Shown: one piece after another, positions 8,284-17,712 of the stretch
How the letters are laid out: every line of letters starts with the position of its first letter
Position numbering within the stretch: the first letter of the stretch is position 1
Source: Rhizobium sp. L1K21
Lineage (GTDB): Bacteria > Pseudomonadota > Alphaproteobacteria > Rhizobiales > Rhizobiaceae
NCBI RefSeq assembly: GCF_024055895.1
Contig: NZ_JAMXLE010000009.1
Coordinates: 62,001 to 126,000 of the forward strand
Direction: 5' to 3'
Length of the DNA: 64,000 nucleotides
Program-made: the position numbers and the translations under genes
The notes under the pieces: generated by a model
What the model was told of the DNA's origin: nothing
Database searches by the model: none
What the model saw: the letters and a program-made list of their open reading frames with translations, nothing else

Positions 8284-9642
8284 TCAGACAGTCAACCTTC
8301 GCCAGGAAGCTGCATAGGAGCGCCAATTGGTATCCCTGCATATTTTCGCATCAGCATTGGAAGACGTTAATGGATTTCCGGGCTGCAGCAGACGCGCCGC
8401 ACCGATGCTGGTTCCCGTTCCTGCAACGGCTTCGACCGGGCGTTGAGTGACTGCCGACAACATAGTCAGATAGATCGAATTATTCGAAAACGGGCCTTCA
8501 ACAAGAACCGGCCCCTCTGCGCCGGAAATATCAAGCCCCGTTGCAGTCATCATCGCGAGATAGAGCGAAATGGCAGCATAGCGTTCGCCTGCCGACATTG
8601 AAGACTCTTCAACCGTCCACCTGGCTTTCCTGCCCTGGAACGGGCCAGACTGTGTCTCCACGGCGGGCAGCAGCATGACCTGCCGTTTAAGCACTCCGGC
8701 TACATCGTCCTCGCTGGCGGTATGCTTCCCCTCACCCATCAACATTTCGAACTCACGCCCGCCCATAAAGCGCGCGGATGGCACAGGATCGCCAAGTGCG
8801 TTTACATTGATCAGCGTATCGCGTGCTGGGTCAAGCTTGACATCCTTTCCACCGACAGCCATCGAAATGACCCACGTTCCGGTAGACACGACAGCAAAGG
8901 GCGGCTTCCGCGAAGCCAGATGTGCGTAAAGCGAAGCGTTGGAATCATGTATGCCGCAGACAACAGGAGTCGCGGGATCAAGCCCGGTTTGCACTACGAT
9001 CTCCGGCAACACCGATCCAAGAATATTGGCAGCCTTGGCGACAGGCGCCATCAGATCGGTCCAACCCTGGTTTTCGACAAGCGAAGAGTAGTAGCCCTCT
9101 CTGGGCACCCACAAGTCCGTGTGACATCCGAGAGACGTCACCTCATTGGCTGCTACGCCGCAAAGCCGCCACGCCCAATATTGCGGATAAGTCAAGATAC
9201 GCTTTGTCCGCAACCGAATTTCCGGAAAAGTTCTAAACTGCCAAAATAGCTGAGCACCGAGATTGAGGCCCATCGGCAGGCGGGGTGAACCGGTTTCAGC
9301 AAAGTCTGGACGAACCGCATCATATTCCGCCGTCAGCCTGTCGGGTCCATCATGCTCGTAATCAAGCACAGGTCCCGCAAGTTGCCCGTTCTCATCCAAC
9401 AGAGCGGCGGAAGCGCCATGGGTCGTGACCGTTATGCCATCCACACCATGCCTCGCCTGAAAATCGCGCAGGCTCACCAGAATGAAATTCCATAGGCCTT
9501 CGACATCATAATGCGGATAAGACGGGCCCAACAGCACCTGATTGGGACGTTTCGTGACGGCAACTTCCGACAGCGTCGCCATATCCACGAGCACGACCTT
9601 GGCATTCGTTTTGCCGATATCAATGACGGCGGCGTGTTTCAT
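8284..9642 (-). CDS. rhaK: RhaK, L-rhamnulose kinase-type FGGY sugar kinase
   Basis: 452-residue FGGY-family carbohydrate kinase. The N-terminal phosphate-binding DIGKTNAKVVLVD segment lies at about residues 8-20, and the second ATPase domain contains GTGTSIGAARLL near the C-terminus. In rhizobial L-rhamnose loci the last gene, rhaK, phosphorylates the sugar and is also needed for transporter activity (established for Rhizobium leguminosarum). It starts at ATG 9642, four bases after rhaU, and closes the seven-gene minus-strand rha operon. The gene order makes the assignment strong even though FGGY kinases are hard to tell apart by motif. Confidence 0.9.
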   Translation of the reverse strand: MKHAAVIDIGKTNAKVVLVDMATLSEVAVTKRPNQVLLGPSYPHYDVEGLWNFILVSLRDFQARHGVDGITVTTHGASAALLDENGQLAGPVLDYEHDGPDRLTAEYDAVRPDFAETGSPRLPMGLNLGAQLFWQFRTFPEIRLRTKRILTYPQYWAWRLCGVAANEVTSLGCHTDLWVPREGYYSSLVENQGWTDLMAPVAKAANILGSVLPEIVVQTGLDPATPVVCGIHDSNASLYAHLASRKPPFAVVSTGTWVISMAVGGKDVKLDPARDTLINVNALGDPVPSARFMGGREFEMLMGEGKHTASEDDVAGVLKRQVMLLPAVETQSGPFQGRKARWTVEESSMSAGERYAAISLYLAMMTATGLDISGAEGPVLVEGPFSNNSIYLTMLSAVTQRPVEAVAGTGTSIGAARLLQPGNPLTSSNADAKICRDTNWRSYAASWRRLTV

Positions 9643-9646
9643 GAAG

Positions 9647-9976
9647 CTATTCCATGTGGAAAACAGGCTTCAGATCGGTCACAAGCGGCTCGTTCTTCGT
9701 GTTGGTCGCCATGATATCACCCATGTAAGCCCACCACTTCTGCATGATAGCGGTATGCGGAAGGTCCGCCATGGTGTGATCCTTGCGCCGCCAAAGAACA
9801 CCAAAAAGAATATTGGTGTCTTCGTCGAGGAAGATGGAGTAGTCGCTTACGCCGGCGTCGCGCAGAAGGTCAACAAGCTCGGGCCAGATGTCGTCATGGC
9901 GGCGTTTGTATTCCTCCGCCATCCCTTCTGTGAGCTTCATCTTGAAGCCGTACTTTTCCAGTCCTTTGTGGTTCAT
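9647..9976 (-). CDS. rhaU: RhaU, L-rhamnose mutarotase
   Basis: 109-residue dimeric alpha/beta-barrel mutarotase interconverting alpha and beta anomers of L-rhamnose in the cytoplasm. Family marks are [20 protein letters not shown] (about residues 23-42) with the conserved His, and the C-terminal WWAYMGDIM block. ATG 9976 overlaps the rhaQ stop by four bases (ATGA), indicating translational coupling. Length equals the usual family length. Confidence 0.95.
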   Translation of the reverse strand: MNHKGLEKYGFKMKLTEGMAEEYKRRHDDIWPELVDLLRDAGVSDYSIFLDEDTNILFGVLWRRKDHTMADLPHTAIMQKWWAYMGDIMATNTKNEPLVTDLKPVFHME

Positions 9977-10974
9977 GCCCGACGTTCCTTCACTTTCCGG
10001 AAGACGATGGGCAGAGCAATGACGAAAATGAGCAGTGCGCCGATGAAGATCGACATCACGATGCCAGGGATATTAAGAAGACCAAGCCCGAAGGTGACCA
10101 GCCCCATGATGAAGGCTGCAATTACAACACCCTGAATTGTGCCGGCCCCCCCCAGGATCGATACCCCGCCAAGCACCACCATGGTGACCGCGTCAAGCTC
10201 CCAACCGAGCGCAATGGAGGGCCTGGTGGAAGCAAGACGCGAGGTCAAAAGCACGGCTGCAACACCCGACATCAGACCCGTCAGGCAAAAGAGAATGAAT
10301 TTGACGCGCTCCACACGGATGCCGGAAAAGCGCGCAGCGACGGGATTGTTGCCAATGGCAAAAACATGCCGTCCGAAATTGGTTCTGTGAAGCAGCAGGT
10401 AATAGGCAAATGCGCAGAGCAGGAAGAGTACAAATTCAAAGGAAACGACCCACCAGATGTAACCCTGCCCAAAGAACGAGAACGACGGCGGATAACCTTT
10501 GAAAGCCTGATCGCCCAGGACAATGAAGGAAATGCCGCGGAAAAAGCTCATCGTACCGATGGTGACAACGATGGAAGGAAGGCCAAGCTTCGTCACCAGA
10601 AAACCATTGAATATGCCGCAGATAATGCCGGTGACAATACCAATAAGCACAAGCCCCGGCGTCCCCACGCCAAACTGCAAAGCCAGTCCCATCATGGTGG
10701 AGGCAAGTGCAATGATCGACGCCACGGAAAGGTCAATTTCACCGGAAATGATCAAAAGCGCCATAGCCAGAGCAATCAATGCCTTTTCCGTAAAGTTGAA
10801 AGTCGCATCCGAAAGGGACCATGGCGAAAGAAAATATGGCGATGCAAAGGAATTGACGATGAAGAGAACCACCGCCACGACAAAGAGTAGCGTCGGCCAT
10901 GAAAAGACGGCAGTACGCCAGGGTTTTACGAGAGTGTCTGGAATGAAGCGGCTTTCGGAATTAAGATCAGTCAT
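9973..10974 (-). CDS. rhaQ: RhaQ, rhamnose ABC transporter permease
   Basis: 333-residue inner-membrane permease of the ribose/rhamnose type (BPD_transp_2). About eight to ten hydrophobic helices are visible, with the cytoplasmic coupling region around [20 protein letters not shown] typical of sugar permeases. It overlaps rhaP by four bases at its start and rhaU by four at its end. It forms the membrane channel together with RhaP, powered by RhaT. Confidence 0.93.
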   Translation of the reverse strand: MTDLNSESRFIPDTLVKPWRTAVFSWPTLLFVVAVVLFIVNSFASPYFLSPWSLSDATFNFTEKALIALAMALLIISGEIDLSVASIIALASTMMGLALQFGVGTPGLVLIGIVTGIICGIFNGFLVTKLGLPSIVVTIGTMSFFRGISFIVLGDQAFKGYPPSFSFFGQGYIWWVVSFEFVLFLLCAFAYYLLLHRTNFGRHVFAIGNNPVAARFSGIRVERVKFILFCLTGLMSGVAAVLLTSRLASTRPSIALGWELDAVTMVVLGGVSILGGAGTIQGVVIAAFIMGLVTFGLGLLNIPGIVMSIFIGALLIFVIALPIVFRKVKERRA

Positions 10975-11951
10975 CGCGTGTGCTCCGCTTCTTTCAGGAT
11001 CAGGCGGGCGCTCTGCTTTCCGCTGCGGCCATTGAGCACGACGGCAAGTATGATGGCGGCGCCCGAAATTGCCATCTGCCAGAACGGCGAAATATTGATG
11101 ACCGGCAGCGCTCCATTGATGACGCCAAGGAAAAGCGCCCCAAGAACCGCGCCGGCGACTGTGCCGACACCACCTGAGATGGAAATGCCGCCAATCACGC
11201 AGGCCGCAACAATCGTGAGCTCATAGCCTTTGGCTACTTCCACGGATCCGATCACATAACGTGACACCCAGAGGTAACCTGCAAACCCGGATAGCATGCC
11301 GGATATACAAAACGCCCAGAATGTCGTCTTGCCGACATTAATGCCCGCATAAACGGCCGCAGTGGGATTGACACCGATCGCGTAGAATGACCGACCCAGA
11401 AACGTGCGCGTCATGATCAGATAAAACGCCGCGACAATGACGATCGCATACCAGGACAGAAGAGGAAGGCCCAGGAAATCAATTCGGGTGAAGGCAACGA
11501 AGCCGGGTGAAAACGCGTCTGCATTTACCCACTGTCCGCCCGCAATCAGGAAGATTACACCGCGATAGATGGTCAGCGTTCCAAGCGTTACGACGATTGC
11601 CGGTATGCCCAGCCGCCAGACAAAAAAGCCGTTGAATCCACCAAGCGCCAAACCGCAAAGGGCTGCAAGCAACATGAGCGCAGGGACGGGAACAGCCGGA
11701 AACGCTTGGTTGACCAGCGCAACGATCATTCCCGACAAGGCCAGGTTAGATGCCATGGAAAGATCAATCGATCGCGAGAGGATCACCACCATCTGGCCGA
11801 GCGCCAGAATGATGAGAATCGAGGAATCGTCGAATATATCGGCAAGCCTGGCCGGTGTGGCAAATCCGGGGGCACGAATATTGGTGGCAAACACCATCAC
11901 CGCCACAACAACGGCCAGCCAGAATTCCCTTGTCCTCAGTATCTTTTTCAT
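10971..11951 (-). CDS. rhaP: RhaP, rhamnose ABC transporter permease
   Basis: 326-residue inner-membrane permease paralogous to RhaQ, with a similar helix pattern and coupling motif (LGRSFYAIGVNPTAAVYAGI). It overlaps the rhaT stop and the rhaQ start by four bases each (ATGA junctions), so T-P-Q-U are tightly coupled. It is the heterodimeric partner of RhaQ in the L-rhamnose importer. Confidence 0.93.
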   Translation of the reverse strand: MKKILRTREFWLAVVVAVMVFATNIRAPGFATPARLADIFDDSSILIILALGQMVVILSRSIDLSMASNLALSGMIVALVNQAFPAVPVPALMLLAALCGLALGGFNGFFVWRLGIPAIVVTLGTLTIYRGVIFLIAGGQWVNADAFSPGFVAFTRIDFLGLPLLSWYAIVIVAAFYLIMTRTFLGRSFYAIGVNPTAAVYAGINVGKTTFWAFCISGMLSGFAGYLWVSRYVIGSVEVAKGYELTIVAACVIGGISISGGVGTVAGAVLGALFLGVINGALPVINISPFWQMAISGAAIILAVVLNGRSGKQSARLILKEAEHTR

Positions 11952-13468
11952 GCCTCTTCTCCGATCCCGGCTGCGGCACGCACAAGAACTTCCGCCTTCA
12001 GATCCTCGTTATTTTCCACCTCAGAAACGATACGTCCCTCACGCATGACAATGATGCGATCGCTCATGCCCATGATTTCGGGAAGCTCGGACGATACCAT
12101 AATGACCGCCAAGCCTTGACCGGCCAGTTCGCTCATGAATTCATGCACCGCCGCCTTGGAGCCGATGTCGATACCCTTGGTCGGTTCATCGAGGATAATG
12201 ACCTTGGGTTTCGTCGCCAACCATTTGGCAATCACGACTTTCTGCTGGTTGCCACCGGAAAGGTTTCCCACATCCTGATCGAGCGAAGCTGCACGCAGGT
12301 CCAGACGTTCGGAATATTCTCGCGCCAGCCTGTACTCTTCGGCAAGACGAAGGAACCCGTTTTTGGATGTCGCCTTAAGGGATGGAAGCGTGACGTTCTG
12401 GAAAATCGGCAAGCCGATGACGGCGCCCTGCTTGCCGCGATCTTCGGGAACATAGACGATACCTTTTTCAATGGCCTCGGCCGGCGAACGGATTACGGCA
12501 ACTTCGCCGTCAACGCGCACCGCGCCCTTGGATGGCTTCGTAATTCCAAATAGTGCTTGCATGATCTCACTGCGGCCGGCGCCAACAAGCCCGTAAAAAC
12601 CCAGGATTTCACCCTTGCGCAGAGAAAAGCCGATATCGGCAAATTCAGTTGGATGGCTGTAGCCCGAAACCTTGAGAACTTCCTCGCCAGCCGTGACTTC
12701 AGTTTTCGGAAACACCTGATCCACCGACCGGCCAACCATCATTTTGACGATCTCATCCTGGCTGATTTCAGAAAGCAGGCCCTTGCCCACCATCTCACCA
12801 TCCCGGAAGACCGTATACCGGTCAGCGATACGATAGATTTCATCAAACTTGTGCGAGATGAACAGGATCGCCTTACCCTGACTTTTCAGCAGTTCAACGA
12901 GTTCAAAAAGGTCGTCGATTTCCTTGTGAGAGAGGGCCGCAGTCGGCTCGTCCATGATGACAATTTCGGCATTGATGGAAAGCGCCCGGGCGACTGCGAC
13001 CAAATGCTTGTTGGCAATGCCAAGATCCTTCAGCCGTGTCTCCGGTGAAATGTGGGCAGCACCGATATCTTCCAAAAGTGTCGTTGCACGCTCCTGCATC
13101 CTGCGCCAGTCAATCATTCCAAAGCGCGACTTCGGGGCGTGACCGATGAAAATATTCTCAGCGACAGACAACTCGTCGAACAGTACCGTTTCCTGGTGAA
13201 TGGCGGTGATTCCAGCCTGAAAGGCATCGTGAGGCGACGGCAAAGTGACCGTATTTCCGCCGACCCGTATTTCCCCTTCGTCGGGCTGGTAAATACCAGT
13301 CATCGTCTTGACGAGTGTTGACTTTCCCGCGCCGTTTTCTCCGATCAGCGCAGTCACCTGACCCGGATAGAGCTCGAGGCTCACCTGATGAAGTGCGCGA
13401 ACGCCGGGAAAGGATTTGGAGATCCCCGACAAGGCAATTTTGGGTTCTTGGCTGACGTGGCTGTTCAT
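11948..13468 (-). CDS. rhaT: RhaT, rhamnose ABC transporter ATPase (double-domain)
   Basis: 506-residue duplicated ABC ATPase of the sugar-import class (RbsA/XylG-like). The first domain has Walker A GENGAGKST at about 43-51 and Walker B IVIMDEPTAALS. The second domain carries the signature LSGGNQQKVVIAKWL and Walker B VIILDEPTKGID. I prefer ATG 13468 (MNSHVSQEPK): the longer frame begins only at a TTG and adds residues before the conserved domain. The ribosome-binding site here is weak. A GC-rich hairpin in the 107-base gap after rhaS precedes it. Confidence 0.93.
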   Translation of the reverse strand: MNSHVSQEPKIALSGISKSFPGVRALHQVSLELYPGQVTALIGENGAGKSTLVKTMTGIYQPDEGEIRVGGNTVTLPSPHDAFQAGITAIHQETVLFDELSVAENIFIGHAPKSRFGMIDWRRMQERATTLLEDIGAAHISPETRLKDLGIANKHLVAVARALSINAEIVIMDEPTAALSHKEIDDLFELVELLKSQGKAILFISHKFDEIYRIADRYTVFRDGEMVGKGLLSEISQDEIVKMMVGRSVDQVFPKTEVTAGEEVLKVSGYSHPTEFADIGFSLRKGEILGFYGLVGAGRSEIMQALFGITKPSKGAVRVDGEVAVIRSPAEAIEKGIVYVPEDRGKQGAVIGLPIFQNVTLPSLKATSKNGFLRLAEEYRLAREYSERLDLRAASLDQDVGNLSGGNQQKVVIAKWLATKPKVIILDEPTKGIDIGSKAAVHEFMSELAGQGLAVIMVSSELPEIMGMSDRIIVMREGRIVSEVENNEDLKAEVLVRAAAGIGEEA

Positions 13469-13535
13469 CGCTTGCTGTTCGATAATTCTGGAGAAGTGCA
13501 AAATAGCGCTCTGGCGCGGAAGGCGCCCGCGGTCT

Positions 13536-13561
13536 CCGGCGGAGCCATTGTGCCCCGCCGG
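13536..13561 (-). terminator. GC-rich hairpin between rhaS and rhaT
   Basis: Perfect 7-bp stem CCGGCGG (13536-13542) paired with CCGCCGG (13555-13561), loop 12 bases, directly after the rhaS stop on the minus strand. There is no following T-run, so it is more likely an mRNA-stabilising or attenuating hairpin that keeps binding protein above ATPase expression than a full terminator. Confidence 0.5.
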
Positions 13562-13575
13562 ATTGTCCTGGGAGA

Positions 13576-14565
13576 TCAGTAGATCTTCGAGAACTCGTCG
13601 ATGTTCGACTTGTCGAACTGGAAAGGTGCCGCCATGGCAGCAGAGTTCGTGTCATCAAGCGTGATTTCGCCGACCTTGCCGATGGAGAAAGTCGCACCCG
13701 GCTTGGCTTCCATGCCGCCGATCAACTGATGAGACAGGTAAACGGCAGAATATCCAAGATCGATCGGGTTCCACAGCGCAACGGCCTGCGAAGCACCATT
13801 GTCGATGAACTGCTTGAACTCGGACGGCAGTGCCAGACCGGTGACATTGATCTTGCCGATCAGGCCCTCATCTGTAACCACCTGAGCAGCCGCAACAACA
13901 CCCACCGTGGTCGGTGCGATGATAGCGTCCAGATCCGGATAGGTCGCAATCAGACCCTTGGCTTCATTGGTCGACTTGACGGAATCGTCGTCGCCGTAGA
14001 CCACCGACACCAGATTGATGTTCGGGAACTTGGTCGGCAGAATTTCCTTTGCGGCATCGATCCAGGCATTCTGGTTGGTCGCCGTGGATGAAGCGGAGAG
14101 AATTGCCACATCGCCACCGTTGGGCAGGTAGTCGGCAGCAAGCTTGATGATTGTTTCGCCAATCAGTCCGGTGTCGGACGGATTGAGGTGGATCATGCGC
14201 CCCTCAGGCGCGACGCCGGAATCCCACGAAATGACCTTGATACCGCGTTCCATTGCCTTCTCGAGGGCTGGAACCAGCGCATCCGGATCGTTGGCGGAGA
14301 TCGCGATGGCGTCCACCTGCTGCGCAATCAGCGAATTGATGATCTCGATCTGACCTTCAGCAGTTGCTGATGTCGGACCCGTGTAGATGACTTCCACATC
14401 ACCCAATTCCTTGGCTGCTTCCTCGGCACCCTTGGCTGCGGCATCAAAGAAGCCGTTCCCAAGCGACTTGACGACAAGCGCGATACGCTCTGCAGCGAAA
14501 CCCGGATTTGCCATCATGGTTGTAGCGAGTGCGGTGGTGACCGCCAGTGTTTTCAAAAATTTCAT
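13576..14565 (-). CDS. rhaS: RhaS, periplasmic rhamnose-binding protein
   Basis: 329-residue periplasmic sugar-binding protein (type 1 periplasmic fold, RbsB-like). The N-terminus MKFLKTLAVTTALATTMMA with a cleavage site near GFAAE is a Sec signal peptide. I chose ATG 14565 because GGAGG lies six bases upstream; the ATG at 14571 abuts the same site too closely. It delivers L-rhamnose to RhaPQ. First structural gene after rhaR, and followed by a hairpin that may raise its expression over rhaT. Confidence 0.93.
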   Translation of the reverse strand: MKFLKTLAVTTALATTMMANPGFAAERIALVVKSLGNGFFDAAAKGAEEAAKELGDVEVIYTGPTSATAEGQIEIINSLIAQQVDAIAISANDPDALVPALEKAMERGIKVISWDSGVAPEGRMIHLNPSDTGLIGETIIKLAADYLPNGGDVAILSASSTATNQNAWIDAAKEILPTKFPNINLVSVVYGDDDSVKSTNEAKGLIATYPDLDAIIAPTTVGVVAAAQVVTDEGLIGKINVTGLALPSEFKQFIDNGASQAVALWNPIDLGYSAVYLSHQLIGGMEAKPGATFSIGKVGEITLDDTNSAAMAAPFQFDKSNIDEFSKIY

Positions 14566-14601
14566 TTCCATTCCTCCCGTTGCTGATCACCCCCGCGGAA
14601 C

Positions 14602-15405
14602 TCATGCCGCTGTCGAGGGCTGCTCCTTTGCAGATTTATCCGCGACGACGAGCGAAATGCCCGCATCTACGAGCATTTGACGATCTTCGTCGCGAATTCC
14701 GTTGTCCGTAATGACGGTTGTAATGCGTTCGAGCGGGCACAGAATAAGACTGGACCGCTTCCTGAATTTCGAAGAATCAACCAGAACGACGAGCTCATCC
14801 GCCTGATCGATAAGCTTTTGCTCCGCCTGGATGAGAAGCGGATCCGCCTCCATCAATCCAAGATGGCTTAAACCCTGAGCCCCCATGAACATGCGCTTCG
14901 CATAGAAATTGCGTGTTACGTCGTTGTCGAAAGGGCTGAGAATGATGTTCTGTTCGCGATAGATCACTCCCCCGGAAAGCATGATCGTATTTTTCGAGTG
15001 CTTGAGCAGGTGCTCTGCAATGGGAAAGGAGTTGGTGAAGATCTGCATCCGGCGCGTCGCCAGCGGGTGCACCATCTGAAATGTCGTGGTTCCACCGTTG
15101 ACGATGATGGGATCACCCTCTTCACACAGCTCAACCGCCTTTAGAGCAATTGCACGCTTTTGAGCGATATTGATCGTTTCGTTGACACTGAAAGGACGAC
15201 CCGCGAGACCGGGAAACTGAGGCGGGTTGATGGCCTCGGCGCCGCCGCGCACCCGGCGCAACTTCTTCTGCACGTGAAGGGTCGCGATGTCCCTGCGGAT
15301 CGTCGCCTCCGAAGAATCAGTCAGTTCAACCATTTCCTGAACGGTCGCTACAGGTTTTTCCTGGACCGCAGACAGAATGATTCTATGGCGTTCTTTCTCG
15401 TGCAT
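14602..15405 (-). CDS. rhaR: RhaR, DeoR-family repressor of rhamnose genes
   Basis: 267-residue DeoR-type regulator. The N-terminal winged helix-turn-helix includes VQEMVELTDSSEATIRRDI (about residues 23-41), and the C-terminal sugar-phosphate-sensing domain has VNGGTTTFQ and DQADELVVLVDSSKF. ATG 15405 has GGGAGG 7 bases upstream; the longer frame starts upstream of this site. In rhizobia RhaR negatively regulates the locus. It is divergent from rhaDI across 180 bases that contain a phased hexamer array, probably its operator. Confidence 0.92.
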   Translation of the reverse strand: MHEKERHRIILSAVQEKPVATVQEMVELTDSSEATIRRDIATLHVQKKLRRVRGGAEAINPPQFPGLAGRPFSVNETINIAQKRAIALKAVELCEEGDPIIVNGGTTTFQMVHPLATRRMQIFTNSFPIAEHLLKHSKNTIMLSGGVIYREQNIILSPFDNDVTRNFYAKRMFMGAQGLSHLGLMEADPLLIQAEQKLIDQADELVVLVDSSKFRKRSSLILCPLERITTVITDNGIRDEDRQMLVDAGISLVVADKSAKEQPSTAA

Positions 15406-15450
15406 GAATTGCCTCCCACGTTTCAAACTTGCACTCTTTTCCCGCATTGT

Positions 15451-15516
15451 CAATCAGCTTCAATCAAAATACATCATTTATCAGGAAATATGATTGTTTT
15501 TGATCGTTTGCGATTG
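15451..15516. promoter_or_regulatory. rhaR-rhaD intergenic hexamer array (candidate RhaR operator)
   Basis: CAATCA occurs at 15451 and 15461; on the other side TGATTG starts at 15491, TGATCG at 15501 and CGATTG at 15511. The units are spaced exactly 10 bp and the two halves are in inverted orientation, about one helical turn per unit. This is the kind of array DeoR-family repressors bind. A TGATAAT at 15525-15531 could be the -10 of rhaDI, so bound repressor would block it. Confidence 0.65.
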
Positions 15517-15585
15517 ACTTGAGCTGATAATTGGAGCAACGGTAGTTTCAAAATTACCCATCTAATGCGCGTAGGGAGGAGCAAT

Positions 15586-17688
15586 ATGTCAACTGAACAA
15601 GCCGGCTCGCGGCTCAAGAACCTGTGGGATAAGTCCCGAGCCGATGGCATGAGTGAATCTCAGCTACTTCTCTATCGTTCAAACCTGCTTGGTTCCGACA
15701 AGCGCGTGACCAATTATGGCGGCGGCAACACCTCAGCCAAGGTTATGGAAAAGGACCCTCTTACCGGTGAAATGGTTGAAGTTCTTTGGGTCAAGGGCTC
15801 CGGCGGCGATGTTGGCACCATAGAGATGAACGGCTTCGCGACCCTCTACATGGAAAAGCTTAACGCCTTGAAGGGCCTCTACCGAGGTGTTGAGTTCGAA
15901 GATGAAATGGTCGGATATCTGCCGCATTGCACCTTCAATCTCAATCCACGCGCGGCCTCCATCGATACGCCCCTTCACGCCTATGTGCCGAAGAAACATG
16001 TCGATCATATGCATCCTGATGCCATTATCGCCATAGCGGCCTCTGCGAATTCGAAAGAACTCACAGCCAGGATTTTCGGCGATGACATCGGCTGGCTTCC
16101 TTGGAAGCGCCCGGGCTACGAACTGGGTTTGTGGCTTGAAAAATTCTGCCTGGAAAACCCGCAGGCAAAGGGCGTGGTTCTGGAGAGCCATGGCCTCTTC
16201 ACCTGGGCAGATACCGCAGAAGACTGCTACAGCCTGACGATCGACATCATCAACAAGGCAATCGGGTGGTTCGAGCAAGAAACTGTCGGCAAACCTGCAT
16301 TCGGAGGCAAGAAGCATGAGACGCTGGCAGCCGACGAACGACGCAAAGTCGCCGCTGCCCTGATGCCCGCCATTCGAGGCATGGTGTCAAAAGATGTCCA
16401 TATGGTGGGTCACTTCGATGACTCGCCCGCAGTTCTCGAATTCGTGTGCGCCAATGATATGGAAAAGCTGGCCGCGCTTGGCACAAGCTGCCCGGACCAC
16501 TTCCTGCGCACCAAGATCCGTCCATTGGTGGTCGCCTTCAATCCCGCCAGCCCGGATGTTGCTGCCACGCTTGAAAGCCTTGCGCCGAGCGTGGCGCAGT
16601 ATCGTGAAGACTATGCCGCCTATTACGAGCGCTGCAAGCATGACAACAGCCCCGCAATGCGCGATCCAAATGCCATCGTTTACCTTGTGCCGGGCGTTGG
16701 TATGATCACATTTGCCAAGGACAAGGCCACCGCGCGCATTTCCGGCGAGTTTTACACCAATGCCATCAACGTGATGCGCGGCTCGTCTTCGGTGTCGGAA
16801 TATTGCGGTCTTCCGGAACAAGAAGCCTTTGACATCGAGTATTGGCTGCTTGAAGAGGCCAAACTTCAACGTATGCCCAAACCGAAGAGCCTTGCAGGCC
16901 GCGTGGCCATCGTCACCGGCGGTGCAGGCGGCATTGGCTCGGCAACAGCCGCGCGCCTCCTGTCAGAAGGTGCCTGTGTTGTGCTGGCAGACATTGACGA
17001 AGGAGCGCTCACCAGAACGGCAGAACAGCTTTCCTCGACCTTTTCCGGCGACGTTGTCCGCTCCGTTGTCATGAACGTGACGGACGAAGCCGCAGTAGCG
17101 GACTCTTACGCCAGGATGGCGGTCGAATTTGGCGGTGTTGACATCGTTGTCTCGAATGCCGGCATCGCGTCGTCGGCTCCCGTCGAGGAAACCTCCCTCG
17201 ACTTGTGGAACAAGAACATGGCGATCCTTTCAACCGGTTATTTCCTGGTCGCCCGTGAAGCCTTCAAGATATTGCGTCAGCAGGATATCGGCGGCTCAAT
17301 GATCTTTATCGCCTCGAAAAACGGTTTGGCCGCCTCGCCCAATGCTTCTGCCTATTGCACGGCAAAGGCCTCCGAAATTCACCTGGCGCGCTGCCTCGCT
17401 CTTGAAGGAGCCGAAGCCGGCATCCGTGTGAATGTCGTCAACCCCGACGCCGTCCTGCGGGGTTCCAAAATCTGGTCCGGCGAGTGGCTGGACCAGCGCG
17501 CCTCGACCTACAAGACAGACAAGGAGGGTCTCGAGGAAATGTATCGCCAGCGCTCCATGTTGAAGCGTTCAGTCCTTCCGGAAGATATTGCAGAGGCCAC
17601 TTACTTCTTTGCATCCGAGGCTTCGGCCAAATCGACCGGCAACATCATCAATGTTGATGCCGGAAACGTTCAGGCCTTTACGCGCTAA
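15586..17688 (+). CDS. rhaD: RhaD, bifunctional rhamnulose-1-phosphate aldolase / lactaldehyde dehydrogenase (SDR)
   Basis: 700-residue fusion. Residues about 1-430 form a class II (zinc) aldolase/epimerase-like domain with the His-containing HMHPDAIIAIAA segment. Residues about 435-700 form a short-chain dehydrogenase with VTGGAGGIG and the SAYCTAKAS active-site block. It splits L-rhamnulose 1-phosphate to dihydroxyacetone phosphate and lactaldehyde and can oxidise or reduce the aldehyde. ATG 15586 has GGGAGGAG upstream; the earlier frame start lacks this. First gene of the plus-strand rhaDI operon. Confidence 0.94.
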   Translation: MSTEQAGSRLKNLWDKSRADGMSESQLLLYRSNLLGSDKRVTNYGGGNTSAKVMEKDPLTGEMVEVLWVKGSGGDVGTIEMNGFATLYMEKLNALKGLYRGVEFEDEMVGYLPHCTFNLNPRAASIDTPLHAYVPKKHVDHMHPDAIIAIAASANSKELTARIFGDDIGWLPWKRPGYELGLWLEKFCLENPQAKGVVLESHGLFTWADTAEDCYSLTIDIINKAIGWFEQETVGKPAFGGKKHETLAADERRKVAAALMPAIRGMVSKDVHMVGHFDDSPAVLEFVCANDMEKLAALGTSCPDHFLRTKIRPLVVAFNPASPDVAATLESLAPSVAQYREDYAAYYERCKHDNSPAMRDPNAIVYLVPGVGMITFAKDKATARISGEFYTNAINVMRGSSSVSEYCGLPEQEAFDIEYWLLEEAKLQRMPKPKSLAGRVAIVTGGAGGIGSATAARLLSEGACVVLADIDEGALTRTAEQLSSTFSGDVVRSVVMNVTDEAAVADSYARMAVEFGGVDIVVSNAGIASSAPVEETSLDLWNKNMAILSTGYFLVAREAFKILRQQDIGGSMIFIASKNGLAASPNASAYCTAKASEIHLARCLALEGAEAGIRVNVVNPDAVLRGSKIWSGEWLDQRASTYKTDKEGLEEMYRQRSMLKRSVLPEDIAEATYFFASEASAKSTGNIINVDAGNVQAFTR

Positions 17689-17712
17689 GAAAAAAAGTTG
17701 GGAGGGGTAGCG

